This document shows, in pieces, positions 1 through 8,561 of a stretch of DNA of 64,000 nucleotides. Location: the NCBI RefSeq assembly GCF_016741815.1, contig NZ_JAERRJ010000010.1, positions 186,001-250,000 on the forward strand, given 5' to 3'. The notes under the pieces were generated by a model. It had not been told where the DNA came from and did no database searches. It worked only from the letters and a program-made list of their open reading frames with translations. How positions within the stretch are numbered: position 1 is the stretch's first letter; each line of letters opens with the position of its first letter. The translations under genes were made by a program, and so were the position numbers. This DNA is from Nocardia acididurans (lineage in GTDB: Bacteria > Actinomycetota > Actinomycetes > Mycobacteriales > Mycobacteriaceae).

Positions 1-431
1 TCGATGAGGCGGGTGCGGGCGGCGGGGGAGTGCGGGCCGAGCAGGTCGCCGATATCGCGTTGGGACAGCTCGTCGACTTCGGCGAAGGCGTGCCGCCCGA
101 GGTCGGTCAACTCCACGATCTGGCGGCGGGCATCGGCCGCCGAGCGGCGGCGGGTGATCAGGCCGCGGTCGGCGAACCGCGTCAGAATGCGGCTGAGATA
201 TCCGGCGTCGAGATCGAGGTCGGCGCGCAGGTCCACCACTGCGCTGGGGCCGAAATTGGCCAGCTCGAACAAGATACGGGCCTCGGCGAGGGTGAAGTCG
301 GTGCCGAGCAGGCCGCCGCGCAGTACGCCGATGACCCGGGTGTACCGGCGGTTGAACGCGCGCACGGCCGCGATGTGATCGGCGGCCACTGCCGGGGTGG
401 GGCCGCTGCCGCGAGTGGTGCTGGTCGTCAT
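1..431 (-). CDS. MarR-family regulator, C-terminus off window (possibly MarR-GNAT fusion)
   Basis: About 143 N-terminal residues are visible, reading from the ATG whose complement ends at 431; the gene continues past the left edge. The visible part is a MarR-type winged helix: a dimerisation helix, then LAEARILFEL, a recognition region with DAGYLSRILTRF, and the wing with RRSAADARR. The opening (DHIAAVRAFNRRYTRVIGVL) resembles bifunctional MarR/GNAT acetyltransferases, where a GNAT domain follows, but that part is outside the window. It is divergent from bioA across a 244-bp gap. Seen: the MarR fold pattern. Inferred: fusion to an acetyltransferase. Confidence 0.75.
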   Translation of the reverse strand, partial: MTTSTTRGSGPTPAVAADHIAAVRAFNRRYTRVIGVLRGGLLGTDFTLAEARILFELANFGPSAVVDLRADLDLDAGYLSRILTRFADRGLITRRRSAADARRQIVELTDLGRHAFAEVDELSQRDIGDLLGPHSPAARTRLI

Positions 432-610
432 GCCGGACTCCGTTCCCGCTGAGTCGAGTTCGTCCGTCGGGTCGATCCGCCGCCGTCGGCGGTAGTCACC
501 GAAATTCGTTGACTCAGTCAAAGAATACCCCGCCGCAGCCGGTCGCGCACCGGTTCCAGGCATCTGCTCCGCGGGCGGCGGGGGTGACGGACGGGCAGCT
601 CCGGTGATAA

Positions 611-627
611 CTTGAACGGCGTTCAAG
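611..627. promoter_or_regulatory. BioQ-type operator upstream of bioA
   Basis: A near-perfect palindrome (CTTGAAC-GGC-GTTCAAG). The TGAAC-N3-GTTCA core recurs before bioF and between bioQ and bioB. It overlaps a TAACTT box (608-613) that could be the bioA -10 element, so bound repressor would block transcription. The pattern matches known actinobacterial BioQ operators; the assignment to the bioQ gene in this window is inference from repeat and context. Confidence 0.8.
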
Positions 628-675
628 CCCGGCCGGGTGCGGCCGGGCAGGACCGTCGCCGAACCGGAGGATTCC

Positions 676-1944
676 GTGGCATTGCACCCCGAGCAGATCA
701 CCGCCCTCGACGCCGCACACGTGTGGCATCCCTACGGCGGGTTCCCGGCAACCACCGAACCGCTGGTGGTGGCCTCCGCGTCGGGCACCCGCCTGACCCT
801 GGCCGACGGGCGGGAACTGATCGACGGGATGAGCTCGTGGTGGGCGGCCGTGCACGGATACCGGCACCCCGTGCTGGACGCGGCGCTGCTGGAACAGTCG
901 CGGAAGATGAGTCACGTGATGTTCGGCGGGCTCACCCACGAACCGGCCGTTCGGTTGACGCAACTGCTCGTCGAACTCACCCCGGCCGGTCTCGACAAGG
1001 TGTTCCTCTGCGACTCCGGATCGGTGTCGGTGGAGGTCGCGGTGAAGATGTGCCTGCAGTATCAGCGAGCCGTCGGGCGGCCCGATAAGCGGCGTTTGCT
1101 GACCTGGCGCGGCGGCTATCACGGCGACACCTTCACGCCGATGAGCGTGTGCGACCCCGAGGGCGGCATGCACTCGCTGTGGACCGATGTGCTCAGCGAT
1201 CAGATCTTCGTCGCCATGCCGCCGAAAGACTTTGTGCCCGAGTACGTCTCGGAGCTGGAACGGGCCTTCGCCGACCACGCCGACGAGCTCGCCGCGGTCA
1301 TCGTGGAACCCGTGGTGCAGGGCGCGGGCGGTATGCGCTTCCATCATCCGCGCTATCTGAACGAGCTGCGGCGGCTGTGCGACGAGCACGGCGTGCTGCT
1401 GGTGTTCGACGAGATCGCCACCGGATTCGGCCGCACCGGAACGCTTTTCGCGGCCGAGCATGCCGGGGTGAGCCCGGATGTGCTGTGCGTGGGCAAGGCG
1501 CTCACCGGCGGCTACCTCACCCTCGCCGCCGCGCTGTGCACCGCTGAGATCGCCGAGACCATCAGCCGGGCGCACGGCGGGCTCATGCACGGACCCACCT
1601 TCATGGGCAATCCGCTCGCCTGCGCGGTGGCCGTGGCCTCCATCGAACTGCTGCTCGCGCGCGACTGGCAGGGCGAAGTCCGGCGCATAGCAACGGAACT
1701 CGAGGACGGCCTCGCGCCCGCGCGCGACCTGCCCGGCGTGACCGATGTCCGCGTGTGCGGGGCCATCGGCGTCATCGCCCTCGACCATCCGGTGGACATG
1801 CGCAAAACCACCCATGCCGCAACGGAATCCGGCGTGTGGCTGCGCCCGTTCCGCAACCTGATCTACTGCATGCCGCCGTTCATCAGCACGACCGAGGACG
1901 TGCGGCAGATCGCGGCGGCCATGGTGGCGGCCGCCGCGGTGTGA
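676..1944 (+). CDS. bioA: Adenosylmethionine-8-amino-7-oxononanoate aminotransferase
   Basis: Second-to-last steps of biotin synthesis: converts 7-keto-8-aminopelargonate to 7,8-diaminopelargonate using S-adenosylmethionine as amino donor, with PLP, in the cytosol. 422 aa, the usual length. Visible motifs are the N-terminal WHPYGG, MSSWWAAVHGY, the VFDEIATGFGRTG aspartate loop, and GKALTGGY with the PLP lysine near residue 274. The GTG start is chosen because GGAGG lies 5 nt upstream (666-670); an earlier in-frame GTG at 637 lacks a ribosome site. A BioQ-type operator sits 50 nt upstream. bioF-bioD follow after one opposite-strand gene, so bioA is its own transcription unit. Confidence 0.96.
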   Translation: MALHPEQITALDAAHVWHPYGGFPATTEPLVVASASGTRLTLADGRELIDGMSSWWAAVHGYRHPVLDAALLEQSRKMSHVMFGGLTHEPAVRLTQLLVELTPAGLDKVFLCDSGSVSVEVAVKMCLQYQRAVGRPDKRRLLTWRGGYHGDTFTPMSVCDPEGGMHSLWTDVLSDQIFVAMPPKDFVPEYVSELERAFADHADELAAVIVEPVVQGAGGMRFHHPRYLNELRRLCDEHGVLLVFDEIATGFGRTGTLFAAEHAGVSPDVLCVGKALTGGYLTLAAALCTAEIAETISRAHGGLMHGPTFMGNPLACAVAVASIELLLARDWQGEVRRIATELEDGLAPARDLPGVTDVRVCGAIGVIALDHPVDMRKTTHAATESGVWLRPFRNLIYCMPPFISTTEDVRQIAAAMVAAAAV

Positions 1945-1968
1945 GCGCCTGCCCGGGGTGAACCGGGC

Positions 1969-2280
1969 TCAGCGGTTGGCGCGTTTCTCGCGCATACGAT
2001 CCTGATTCTCGCTGTCCGACAACACTTCCCATACGCGGAACAGGCAGTGGTATTCGTCGGACCAGCCCTTGGCGATCAACATGAAGGTGTCGCCGTCGCG
2101 CAGCACGGTGCGGCGGCTGATCAACTTCGGATGATCGGGAATGAATTTCTGAACTAGATCGGGCACCTTTGCCAGAGCCTGCTCACGGGTGCCCATCACC
2201 TCGGTGAGAACTTTCGGGGACCAGGTTTTGCTGTCGCCGAAACCGGTCGTCTGCTCGACCACTATCGCCCATCGTGGCAT
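1969..2280 (-). CDS. Conserved hypothetical protein, 103 aa
   Basis: A small, soluble, mixed-charge protein between bioA and bioF on the opposite strand. No signal peptide or membrane segment. It begins MPRWAIVVEQTTGFGD and contains a short stretch (RRTVLRDGDTFMLIAKGW) that could form beta strands; the C-terminus is arginine/lysine rich. I do not recognise the family. It converges on bioA with a 24-bp gap and its start is divergent from the bioF promoter, so the bioF operator region could affect both. Confidence 0.7.
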   Translation of the reverse strand: MPRWAIVVEQTTGFGDSKTWSPKVLTEVMGTREQALAKVPDLVQKFIPDHPKLISRRTVLRDGDTFMLIAKGWSDEYHCLFRVWEVLSDSENQDRMREKRANR

Positions 2281-2332
2281 CGCGCAGCCTCCCTTCGCCC
2301 CTTCAGGATAATCCCGTCACACCGGTGCTTCC

Positions 2333-2345
2333 TGAACGCCGTTCA
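2333..2345. promoter_or_regulatory. BioQ-type operator and promoter upstream of bioF
   Basis: TGAACGCCGTTCA, matching the bioA and bioB sites. It is followed at once by TATGCT (2348-2353), a good -10 box, with the bioF GTG 8 nt further on. The operator therefore lies between the expected -35 and -10 positions, and bioF would be read from a leaderless transcript. Confidence 0.8.
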
Positions 2346-2361
2346 AGTATGCTTCCGAGCT

Positions 2362-3516
2362 GTGAGTGCTGATCCCTTGAGCTGGCTGGACGAGCGGGCC
2401 GCCCAACGCGTCGACGCCGGCCTGCGCCGGGAACTGCGGGCGCGCACCCCGGAATCGCCGTGCATCGACCTGGCGTCCAACGACTACCTGGGCCTGGTCC
2501 GCCACCCCGAGGTGATCGCCGGGGCCGTCGAGGCCGTCACCAAATGGGGCGCCGGCTCCACGGGTTCGCGCCTGGTCACCGGAACCACCACCGAACACGA
2601 ACTGCTCGAAGCCGAACTGGCCGATTTCGTCGGCGCGGAAGCGGGCCTGGTCTTCGCCTCCGGCTACGCCGCGAATCTAGGGGCCGTGACAGCCCTCATC
2701 GGCCGCGGCGGCCTGGTGGTCTCCGACGCGGGCAGCCACGCCTCCCTCGTCGACGCCTGCCGCCTCTCGCGCGCCCGGGTCGACGTGGCCCCGCACCGGG
2801 ACGTGGCGGCCGTCGAGCGACTGCTCGCCGCCCGCACCGAGGAGCGCGCCCTCGTCCTCACCGACTCGGTCTTCAGCGCCGACGGCGACCTGGCCCCGCT
2901 CGCGGAGCTGCACCGGGTGACCCGCGCGCACGGCGCGGTCCTGCTGGTCGACGAAGCCCACGGCCTCGGCGTCCGCGGTGCGGGCGGCCGCGGTCTGGTC
3001 CACGAATCCGGCCTGGCCGGCGAACCTGACGTGGTCATCACCGCCACCCTGTCGAAAGCCTTTGCCGCCCAGGGCGGCGCAGTCCTTGCCAGCGACCGCG
3101 TCCGCGCGCACCTCATCGACTCCGCCCGCACCTTCATCTTCGACACCGGCCTGGCCCCTGCCGCCGTAGGCGCCGCCCGCGCCGCCCTGCGCCTGCTGCG
3201 CGCCGAACCCGCCATGGCCGCCCGCGTCCTCGCCCGCGCCGCCGACATCGCCCGCATCGCCGATGTCGCGCAACCGGATTCGGCCGTGGTCTCCGTCGTC
3301 CTCGGCGAAGCCCAGGTGGCCTACGACGCCGCCCAGGCCTGCCGCGCCCGCGGCCTCTCCGTAGGCTGCTTCCGCCCGCCCTCGGTCCCCGAGGGCACCT
3401 CCCGCCTGCGTCTCACCGCCCGCGCCGACCTCACCGACAGCGAACTGGCGACGATCGCAACCGTTCTCACCGAGGTGCTCGCCGAAGCGCGGACCCACGA
3501 GGCGGTAGCCCTGTGA
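2362..3516 (+). CDS. bioF: 8-amino-7-oxononanoate synthase
   Basis: Condenses pimeloyl-ACP/CoA with alanine, releasing CO2, to give 7-keto-8-aminopelargonate; a PLP enzyme of the alpha-oxoamine synthase family. 384 aa, normal length. Visible: DLASNDYLGL near residue 35, GSTGSRLVTG, VDEAHGLGVRG with the PLP-binding aspartate, and TLSKAFAAQGG with the catalytic lysine. The GTG start is supported by a TATGCT box 8 nt upstream and no Shine-Dalgarno sequence, i.e. a leaderless message. It overlaps bioD by 4 nt (GTGA), so the two are translationally coupled. Confidence 0.95.
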   Translation: MSADPLSWLDERAAQRVDAGLRRELRARTPESPCIDLASNDYLGLVRHPEVIAGAVEAVTKWGAGSTGSRLVTGTTTEHELLEAELADFVGAEAGLVFASGYAANLGAVTALIGRGGLVVSDAGSHASLVDACRLSRARVDVAPHRDVAAVERLLAARTEERALVLTDSVFSADGDLAPLAELHRVTRAHGAVLLVDEAHGLGVRGAGGRGLVHESGLAGEPDVVITATLSKAFAAQGGAVLASDRVRAHLIDSARTFIFDTGLAPAAVGAARAALRLLRAEPAMAARVLARAADIARIADVAQPDSAVVSVVLGEAQVAYDAAQACRARGLSVGCFRPPSVPEGTSRLRLTARADLTDSELATIATVLTEVLAEARTHEAVAL

Positions 3517-4208
3517 GTCTGCTGTTCATCACCGGCACGTCCACCGATGTCGGCAAGACCATCGTGACGGCGGCCCTCGCGGCAACGGCGCGCGCCGCCG
3601 GAGCCTCGGTCGCGGTGTGCAAACCGGCCCAAACCGGTGTCGCGCCGGGGGAACCCGGCGACCTTGCGGTGATCGAACGCCTCGGCGGCGTCACTCGCAC
3701 GGTGGAGCTCGCGCGCTACCCCGATCCGCTCGCGCCCGACACCGCCGCGCGCCGCTGCGGTCAACCCCTCTTGACGCTGGCCGAGACCGCCGCCGCCATC
3801 GAATCCTGTGCCGATGCCGACCTCACCCTGGTCGAGGGCGCGGGCGGGCTGCTGGTGCGGATGGGCGAATTCACCATGCTCGAGCTCGCGCAGAAGATGA
3901 GCGCTCCCGTTCTGCTGGTCGCGCATCCCGGCCTCGGCACCCTCAATCACAGCGAACTCACCACGCGCGCATTGCAATCCGCCGGTGTGCGGTGCGCGGG
4001 CATCGTCCTCGGCTCCTGGCCGGACCAGCCTGATCTGGCCTCGGAGTGCAATCGCACCGACCTTCCCGCGCACACCGGCGTTGATATCGTCGGCACCGTT
4101 CCCGCCGGGGCGGGCTCCTGGGATCCAGCGCGATTCGGCGCGGCCGCACCGAACTGGTTCACCCGGACGTGGGCCGCCGCCCACCTGCACCCCGGCGCGG
4201 GCCGCTAG
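3513..4208 (+). CDS. bioD: Dethiobiotin synthetase
   Basis: ATP-dependent closure of the ureido ring of dethiobiotin from diaminopelargonate and CO2. 231 aa, normal length. The N-terminal P-loop is clear (FITGTSTDVGKT), with the substrate-binding lysine in CKPAQTG and the VEGAGGLLVRM loop near residue 110. It is the second gene of the bioF-bioD pair with a 4-nt overlap, controlled by the operator upstream of bioF. Nothing unusual beyond the alanine/histidine-rich tail. Confidence 0.95.
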   Translation: MSLLFITGTSTDVGKTIVTAALAATARAAGASVAVCKPAQTGVAPGEPGDLAVIERLGGVTRTVELARYPDPLAPDTAARRCGQPLLTLAETAAAIESCADADLTLVEGAGGLLVRMGEFTMLELAQKMSAPVLLVAHPGLGTLNHSELTTRALQSAGVRCAGIVLGSWPDQPDLASECNRTDLPAHTGVDIVGTVPAGAGSWDPARFGAAAPNWFTRTWAAAHLHPGAGR

Positions 4209-4294
4209 CGCTGCGGCGGTCGGATTCGCGTTCGGTGCGCGGCGTAGCGCCGGTGCGGATGAATTCCGGCTGGTGGCGTGCCAGGCTATGGGGC

Positions 4295-5515
4295 ATGAGC
4301 GAGCTTGCCGCTGTGGCGCATGTGCTGCGGCGCACTACTTTCGGGCCGTTTCCGGGGATGGTGGAGGAACTCGCGGGGCGGGAGATCGGCGCGGTGATCG
4401 ACGCCGTGGTGGGGGCCGCGCCGCTGGTTCCGAAGACTCCGGAGTACACGGGAGACAGCGGGGATCGGCCGAACGGGCCGGTGGCGCGGTGGCTGCGGTT
4501 GATGGCCGATCGCAAGGCCGGGCTGCACGAGAAGCTGGTGTGGTTCTGGCACGGGCATTTCGCGACCAGCTATTCGAAGGTGGATACCTGGGAGTTGATG
4601 TGGCAGCAGCATCTGGTGCTGCGCCGCTACGCGCTGGGGAACTTCCGGGAGTTCGCGCACGCCATGGTGATCGACGGGGCGATGCTGCAGTGGCTGGACG
4701 GCGCCGGGTCGGAGGCGTCCTCGCCCAATGAGAATCACGCGCGCGAGCTGATGGAGCTGTTCACCGTCGGGCGCGGCATCTACTCGCAGGAGGATGTGCG
4801 GCAGGCGGCCGTCGCCATGTCGGGCTGGGATGTCACCGATGACGGTGCCGTCCGGTTCGTTCGGGATGCCGGAAATCAGCGGCCTGTCCCCTTTCTCGGT
4901 AAGACGGTGACCACCGCGCACGATGTGGTGGACATGCTGTGCGATCGGCCCGAATGCGCCCGGTTCATCGCCGGTAAGCTGCACCGGTACCTGGTGGGCG
5001 TGCCGCCCTCCGAGGAGCGGCTGTCGGAACTGGCCGGGATCTTCACCGCCGCCAAGCTGGAGATCACACCGCTGGCGGAGGCGATCCTGCGGCATCCCAC
5101 CTTCGACGCGGCCGTGCACGCGCGGCCCCGATATCCGGTCGAATGGGTCACGGCGGCAATGGCTGTCGCCGGTGTCGACGATCCGATCGGCGCGTTCTAC
5201 GCCATGGGCGATCTGGGGCAGATGCCGTTCTATCCGCCGAATGTGGCCGGCTGGCCGCCCGGCACCGGCTGGCTCGACGCGGGCGCGGCGCTGGCGCGCG
5301 CCTCGGTGGTGGTGCACGCGCCCGCCATCCCGGAACTGGCCGCGGCCGCGGATCCGGTGGCGGCCATCTTCACCCGCGCGGGCATCTACGCGCCGACACC
5401 GGCCACCGAGACCGCCGCCCGCGATCTGGCCTACGCCTTGCGGCACAACAAATCTCAGGCGGTGACGGCGGTGCTCGCCTTGATCCTCACCGCCCCTGAG
5501 TTCACACTCGCCTGA
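4295..5515 (+). CDS. DUF1800 family protein
   Basis: 406 aa, recognised as DUF1800 by HVLRRTTFGP near the start, KLVWFWHGHFATS, the NENHARELMELFTVG segment with a conserved GRGIYSQEDVRQAA, and the C-terminal FYPPNVAGWPPGTGWLD. The family is of unknown function and is nearly always next to a DUF1501 gene, as here (24-nt gap, same strand). The start at 4295 fits the conserved N-terminus; an upstream in-frame ORF extension overlaps bioD and is not needed. No signal peptide is visible, so its partner may be the exported one. Confidence 0.88.
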   Translation: MSELAAVAHVLRRTTFGPFPGMVEELAGREIGAVIDAVVGAAPLVPKTPEYTGDSGDRPNGPVARWLRLMADRKAGLHEKLVWFWHGHFATSYSKVDTWELMWQQHLVLRRYALGNFREFAHAMVIDGAMLQWLDGAGSEASSPNENHARELMELFTVGRGIYSQEDVRQAAVAMSGWDVTDDGAVRFVRDAGNQRPVPFLGKTVTTAHDVVDMLCDRPECARFIAGKLHRYLVGVPPSEERLSELAGIFTAAKLEITPLAEAILRHPTFDAAVHARPRYPVEWVTAAMAVAGVDDPIGAFYAMGDLGQMPFYPPNVAGWPPGTGWLDAGAALARASVVVHAPAIPELAAAADPVAAIFTRAGIYAPTPATETAARDLAYALRHNKSQAVTAVLALILTAPEFTLA

Positions 5516-5538
5516 GTATCCGGGGATTGGGAGATGCG

Positions 5539-6792
5539 ATGGTCACAGTGAATCGGCGCACCGCACTGCGGGTCGGCCTGGGCGCGGGCGCGCTGGCGGC
5601 GGTCGGCGGTGTCGTCGCCCACGATCTGATGAGCGAGCAAGCGCCGCAACCGGTTCCGACGCCGCCGACCTTGCGGGCGGCCGCACCGGACCAGCGCAAG
5701 CTGCTCATGATCGAGATGGCGGGCGGCAGCGACGGCCTGTCCATGACCGTCCCCTACACCGACTCCCGGTACCGGGATCTGCGCCCCACCACCGCGATCG
5801 CCGCCAAGGACGTGCACCCCATCGACGGCGCGCTGGGCTTCCACCCGAATCTGGCGCGGCTCGCCGCGGGCGGGGCGTCGGTGATCCCGGGCGTCGGCAT
5901 CGTCAAACCCGATATGTCGCACTTCGAAATGCTGCATCGCTGGCAGGTCGGCGATCCCGACGGCGGGGCGCGCACCAGCACCGGATTCCTCGGCCGCCTC
6001 TGTGATCACCTCGGCGACCCCGCCACCCCGGCGGTCGGCGTCGCCCTCGGCCTGGGCTCCGGTCAGGCCCTGGCCTGCGAGCGCGTCAGCACCCTGTCCA
6101 TCGATCCCGGAAACGACGGCCTGTTCCCGGTTTTCGAGGACGAGAACATCCGTGACGCCTGGCTGGCCGCACAGCGCGCCATGGCCCATCCCGATCGCGC
6201 CGATCTGCCGCTGTTCGCCACCTCGCGTGCGGGCAGCGCCGTGGCCCTGAGCTTCTCGGACGTGGCCGCCACCCTCTCACCCGCCGCCGCCGGCTACCCC
6301 ACCAGTGACCTCGGCATCCAATTGCGCCTGGCCGCACGGCTTCTCGCCGACGAGAACCACGGCCTGCGGGTGGTGCACGTCCCGATGGGCGCCGACTTCG
6401 ACACCCACGACAAGCACCCCACCCGCTACGTCGAGCTCATGAAGGATCTCGACGCCTGCCTGGCCGCCTTCCGCGCCGACCTCGCGGCCCGCGGTATCGC
6501 CGACCGCGTACTCATCGCCGCCTACAGCGAATTCGGCCGTCGCGGCCCGGAGAACAACTCCGAGGGCCTCGACCACGGCTCGGCCGGCACCGCGCTGCTG
6601 CTCGGCCCCACCAATCCGGGCGTCTTCGGTGAACTGCCCTCGCTGCGCGATCTCGACCCCGACGACAATCTGCGCGCCACCGTCAATATGACCGAGTACT
6701 ACGCCACCATCGCCGAGGAATGGTTCGGCATCCCCGCCACGGACGTGCTACACGGTGCGCCACGCCCCATTTCGGGCATCGTCGCGGTATGA
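5539..6792 (+). CDS. DUF1501 family protein with twin-arginine signal
   Basis: 417 aa. The N-terminus carries a Tat-type signal: twin arginines at residues 6-7 (NRRTALRVGL), then a hydrophobic alanine/glycine stretch. The body matches DUF1501 (alkaline-phosphatase/sulfatase-like fold): LLMIEMAGGSDGL, DMSHFEMLHRWQVGD, DFDTHDKH, and YSEFGRRGPEN...DHGSAG. These Asp/His-rich motifs suggest a metal-binding hydrolase-like site, but the function is unknown. GGGAG 5 nt before the ATG supports the start. It follows the DUF1800 gene and probably forms an operon and complex with it; export of the pair is inference. Confidence 0.88.
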   Translation: MVTVNRRTALRVGLGAGALAAVGGVVAHDLMSEQAPQPVPTPPTLRAAAPDQRKLLMIEMAGGSDGLSMTVPYTDSRYRDLRPTTAIAAKDVHPIDGALGFHPNLARLAAGGASVIPGVGIVKPDMSHFEMLHRWQVGDPDGGARTSTGFLGRLCDHLGDPATPAVGVALGLGSGQALACERVSTLSIDPGNDGLFPVFEDENIRDAWLAAQRAMAHPDRADLPLFATSRAGSAVALSFSDVAATLSPAAAGYPTSDLGIQLRLAARLLADENHGLRVVHVPMGADFDTHDKHPTRYVELMKDLDACLAAFRADLAARGIADRVLIAAYSEFGRRGPENNSEGLDHGSAGTALLLGPTNPGVFGELPSLRDLDPDDNLRATVNMTEYYATIAEEWFGIPATDVLHGAPRPISGIVAV

Positions 6793-6829
6793 CCGCGACG
6801 GGGCGCGCGCCCGGCGTAGGGTGACGCAT

Positions 6830-7297
6830 GTGACCTCAACCCACGTCGAGTGGTTCGTGAGCACGTCCCGCCCGAATGTCTTTCGCGCCCTGCTGGATGC
6901 GCGCTCGGTGCGCACCTGGATGGTCCCCGACGGAATGACCAGCCGCATCCACGAATTCGATCCACGCGTGGGCGGGCGGTTCCGCATCTCACTGACCTAT
7001 GACCTGCCCACGCAGACCGGAAAGACCACCGCCCGCACCGACACCTTCCACGGCCGGTTCGTGCGCCTCGTGCCCGATACCGAGGTGGCGCAGGTGGTGG
7101 AGTTCGAAACCGAGGATCCGAATCTCCAGGGGGAGATGGCGATCACCTACACCCTCGCGGACGCGCCCGGCGGCTGCAAGGTTGTCGCGACCCACGACAA
7201 TCTGCCGCCGGGGCTCTCCGCGGCGGACAATGAGCTGGGCTTTCGCATGTCGCTGGGGAAGCTGGCCGAACTTGCGGTACGTCACAGCGACGACTGA
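6830..7297 (+). CDS. SRPBCC (START/Bet v1-like) domain protein
   Basis: 155 aa, a single SRPBCC/AHSA1-type ligand-binding domain: HVEWFVSTSRPNVFRALLDARSVRTWMVPDG, then FDPRVGGRFRISLTY, a FHGRFVRLVPDTEVAQVVEF strand pair, and the C-terminal helix PGLSAADNELGFRMSLGKLAELA. Such proteins bind hydrophobic ligands or assist Hsp90-like chaperones; the ligand here cannot be told. The GTG at 6830 is preferred because AGG lies 9 nt upstream; a GTG at 6821 is possible. Confidence 0.85.
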   Translation: MTSTHVEWFVSTSRPNVFRALLDARSVRTWMVPDGMTSRIHEFDPRVGGRFRISLTYDLPTQTGKTTARTDTFHGRFVRLVPDTEVAQVVEFETEDPNLQGEMAITYTLADAPGGCKVVATHDNLPPGLSAADNELGFRMSLGKLAELAVRHSDD

Positions 7298-7418
7298 CTC
7301 GGCGCGGCCCGGGTAATCCACCGGGTACGTCCAAGATCCAGACACGTCGCCTGCCGCTGGGCGCACCTGCCGCCGACGGCCATTCGGCCGGGCGCTGCAG
7401 GCGCGGAGAGGCGGTACC

Positions 7419-8558
7419 GTGTGGCCGGAGTACCCGAATCCGTCGACTGTCGCCGAGGTCGATGATCGGCGACGGCGGGCTCGCCTGCGCGAAACCGGAC
7501 TGGCCCACGGGTGCGGCCGGGCGCAGCTGATCGTGTTGCGCGGCAGTGTGATTCCGCTGATCGTCGTCGTGCTGTTCGCGCTCTACCTGAGTGTGGACGT
7601 GGCTCCCGAGCGGGCGCGGCTGGCACGGACCGAACCGTCGGTCCTGCCGATCGCCGGGCCGTCGGAGCCGCAGGCGAGCGATACGGCGGTATTCGATCTC
7701 GTCGGCCTGGGCGTGCTCGACGCGACCCAGACCGCGCGGGCGCTGCCGTCGCTGAGCCGGCTCGGCTCGGTGTGGGCGGTGCGCTACGACAACGCCGGTA
7801 TCGACACCAAGGTGATCGCGGACCTCATCGTGAAGGTCACCTCGGCGGCCAAGGCCCCCAACGTGATTCTGGCCGGGCACAGTATGGGCGGGGTCATCGC
7901 CCTGGAGATCGCCGAGCATCTCCATATCGAGAGCACCCGCCGGGTGGTCGGCGTGATCCTGGACTGCACACCGGTCGATCTGCACGCCGTGCGCGCCGAA
8001 AGCCGCGACCAGGGCGAGAATCTGCTGCGCTGGACCGGCTGGGTGCCGGGCGCGCGCGAAAGCAGGCTGCTGCGCATGATGGTCGAGCTCTACGCGCGCC
8101 ACGAGCGATTCACCGGCGGCCGGTACTGGATTCGCGGCGACCGGTTCTTCGCGGCGCTGAGCGAAGTGATGCGCGACAAGATCCTGAACACCGACGCCGC
8201 CAGCAACGGCCTGATCGAGGCCCAGTTCAAGGCGATCGTGGCCGGCGGCGCGGTGGACGATCTGCGCACCCTGGCCGCACCCGCGAACGGGAAACCCAGG
8301 CCCGCCATCGTGTACATCCGACCCCGGGACGCCTACCGGGATCCGATCGTCGACGTCGAGTACTCGCACCGGGCGCTCGTCGAGCGCGTCGGCGGAGTCG
8401 ACGGCACGCTGCTGGTGGTGACCACCCGAAACACCCGCCACGCCAACCCGATTCAGCAGCCCGAGGAGTACAACACCGTCATCGAACGGCAGATCGTGCC
8501 GTTCATCCGCCTCGTCCAGCGCGAGGCCGCCGCCTCGAATTCCGCTGCGGGACGGTGA
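7419..8558 (+). CDS. Membrane-anchored alpha/beta hydrolase (lipase-like)
   Basis: 379 aa. A single membrane segment near residues 43-60 (VIPLIVVVLFALYLSV) is followed by an extracytoplasmic alpha/beta-hydrolase domain. The nucleophile elbow is GHSMGG near residue 150, and VILDCTPVDLHAV follows. A late Asp/His pair (near RPRDAYRDP and NTRHANP) could complete the triad. GGAGAGG about 9 nt before the GTG supports the start. It ends 3 bp from the bioQ stop, convergent. The substrate is unknown. The equivalent mycobacterial neighbourhood also has a lipase gene near bioB, but orthology is not established. Confidence 0.8.
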   Translation: MWPEYPNPSTVAEVDDRRRRARLRETGLAHGCGRAQLIVLRGSVIPLIVVVLFALYLSVDVAPERARLARTEPSVLPIAGPSEPQASDTAVFDLVGLGVLDATQTARALPSLSRLGSVWAVRYDNAGIDTKVIADLIVKVTSAAKAPNVILAGHSMGGVIALEIAEHLHIESTRRVVGVILDCTPVDLHAVRAESRDQGENLLRWTGWVPGARESRLLRMMVELYARHERFTGGRYWIRGDRFFAALSEVMRDKILNTDAASNGLIEAQFKAIVAGGAVDDLRTLAAPANGKPRPAIVYIRPRDAYRDPIVDVEYSHRALVERVGGVDGTLLVVTTRNTRHANPIQQPEEYNTVIERQIVPFIRLVQREAAASNSAAGR

Positions 8559-8561
8559 GTC

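Noticed and set aside
514..1815. 433-codon minus-strand frame
   Set aside because: Shadow of bioA with histidine/glycine-rich low-complexity sequence.
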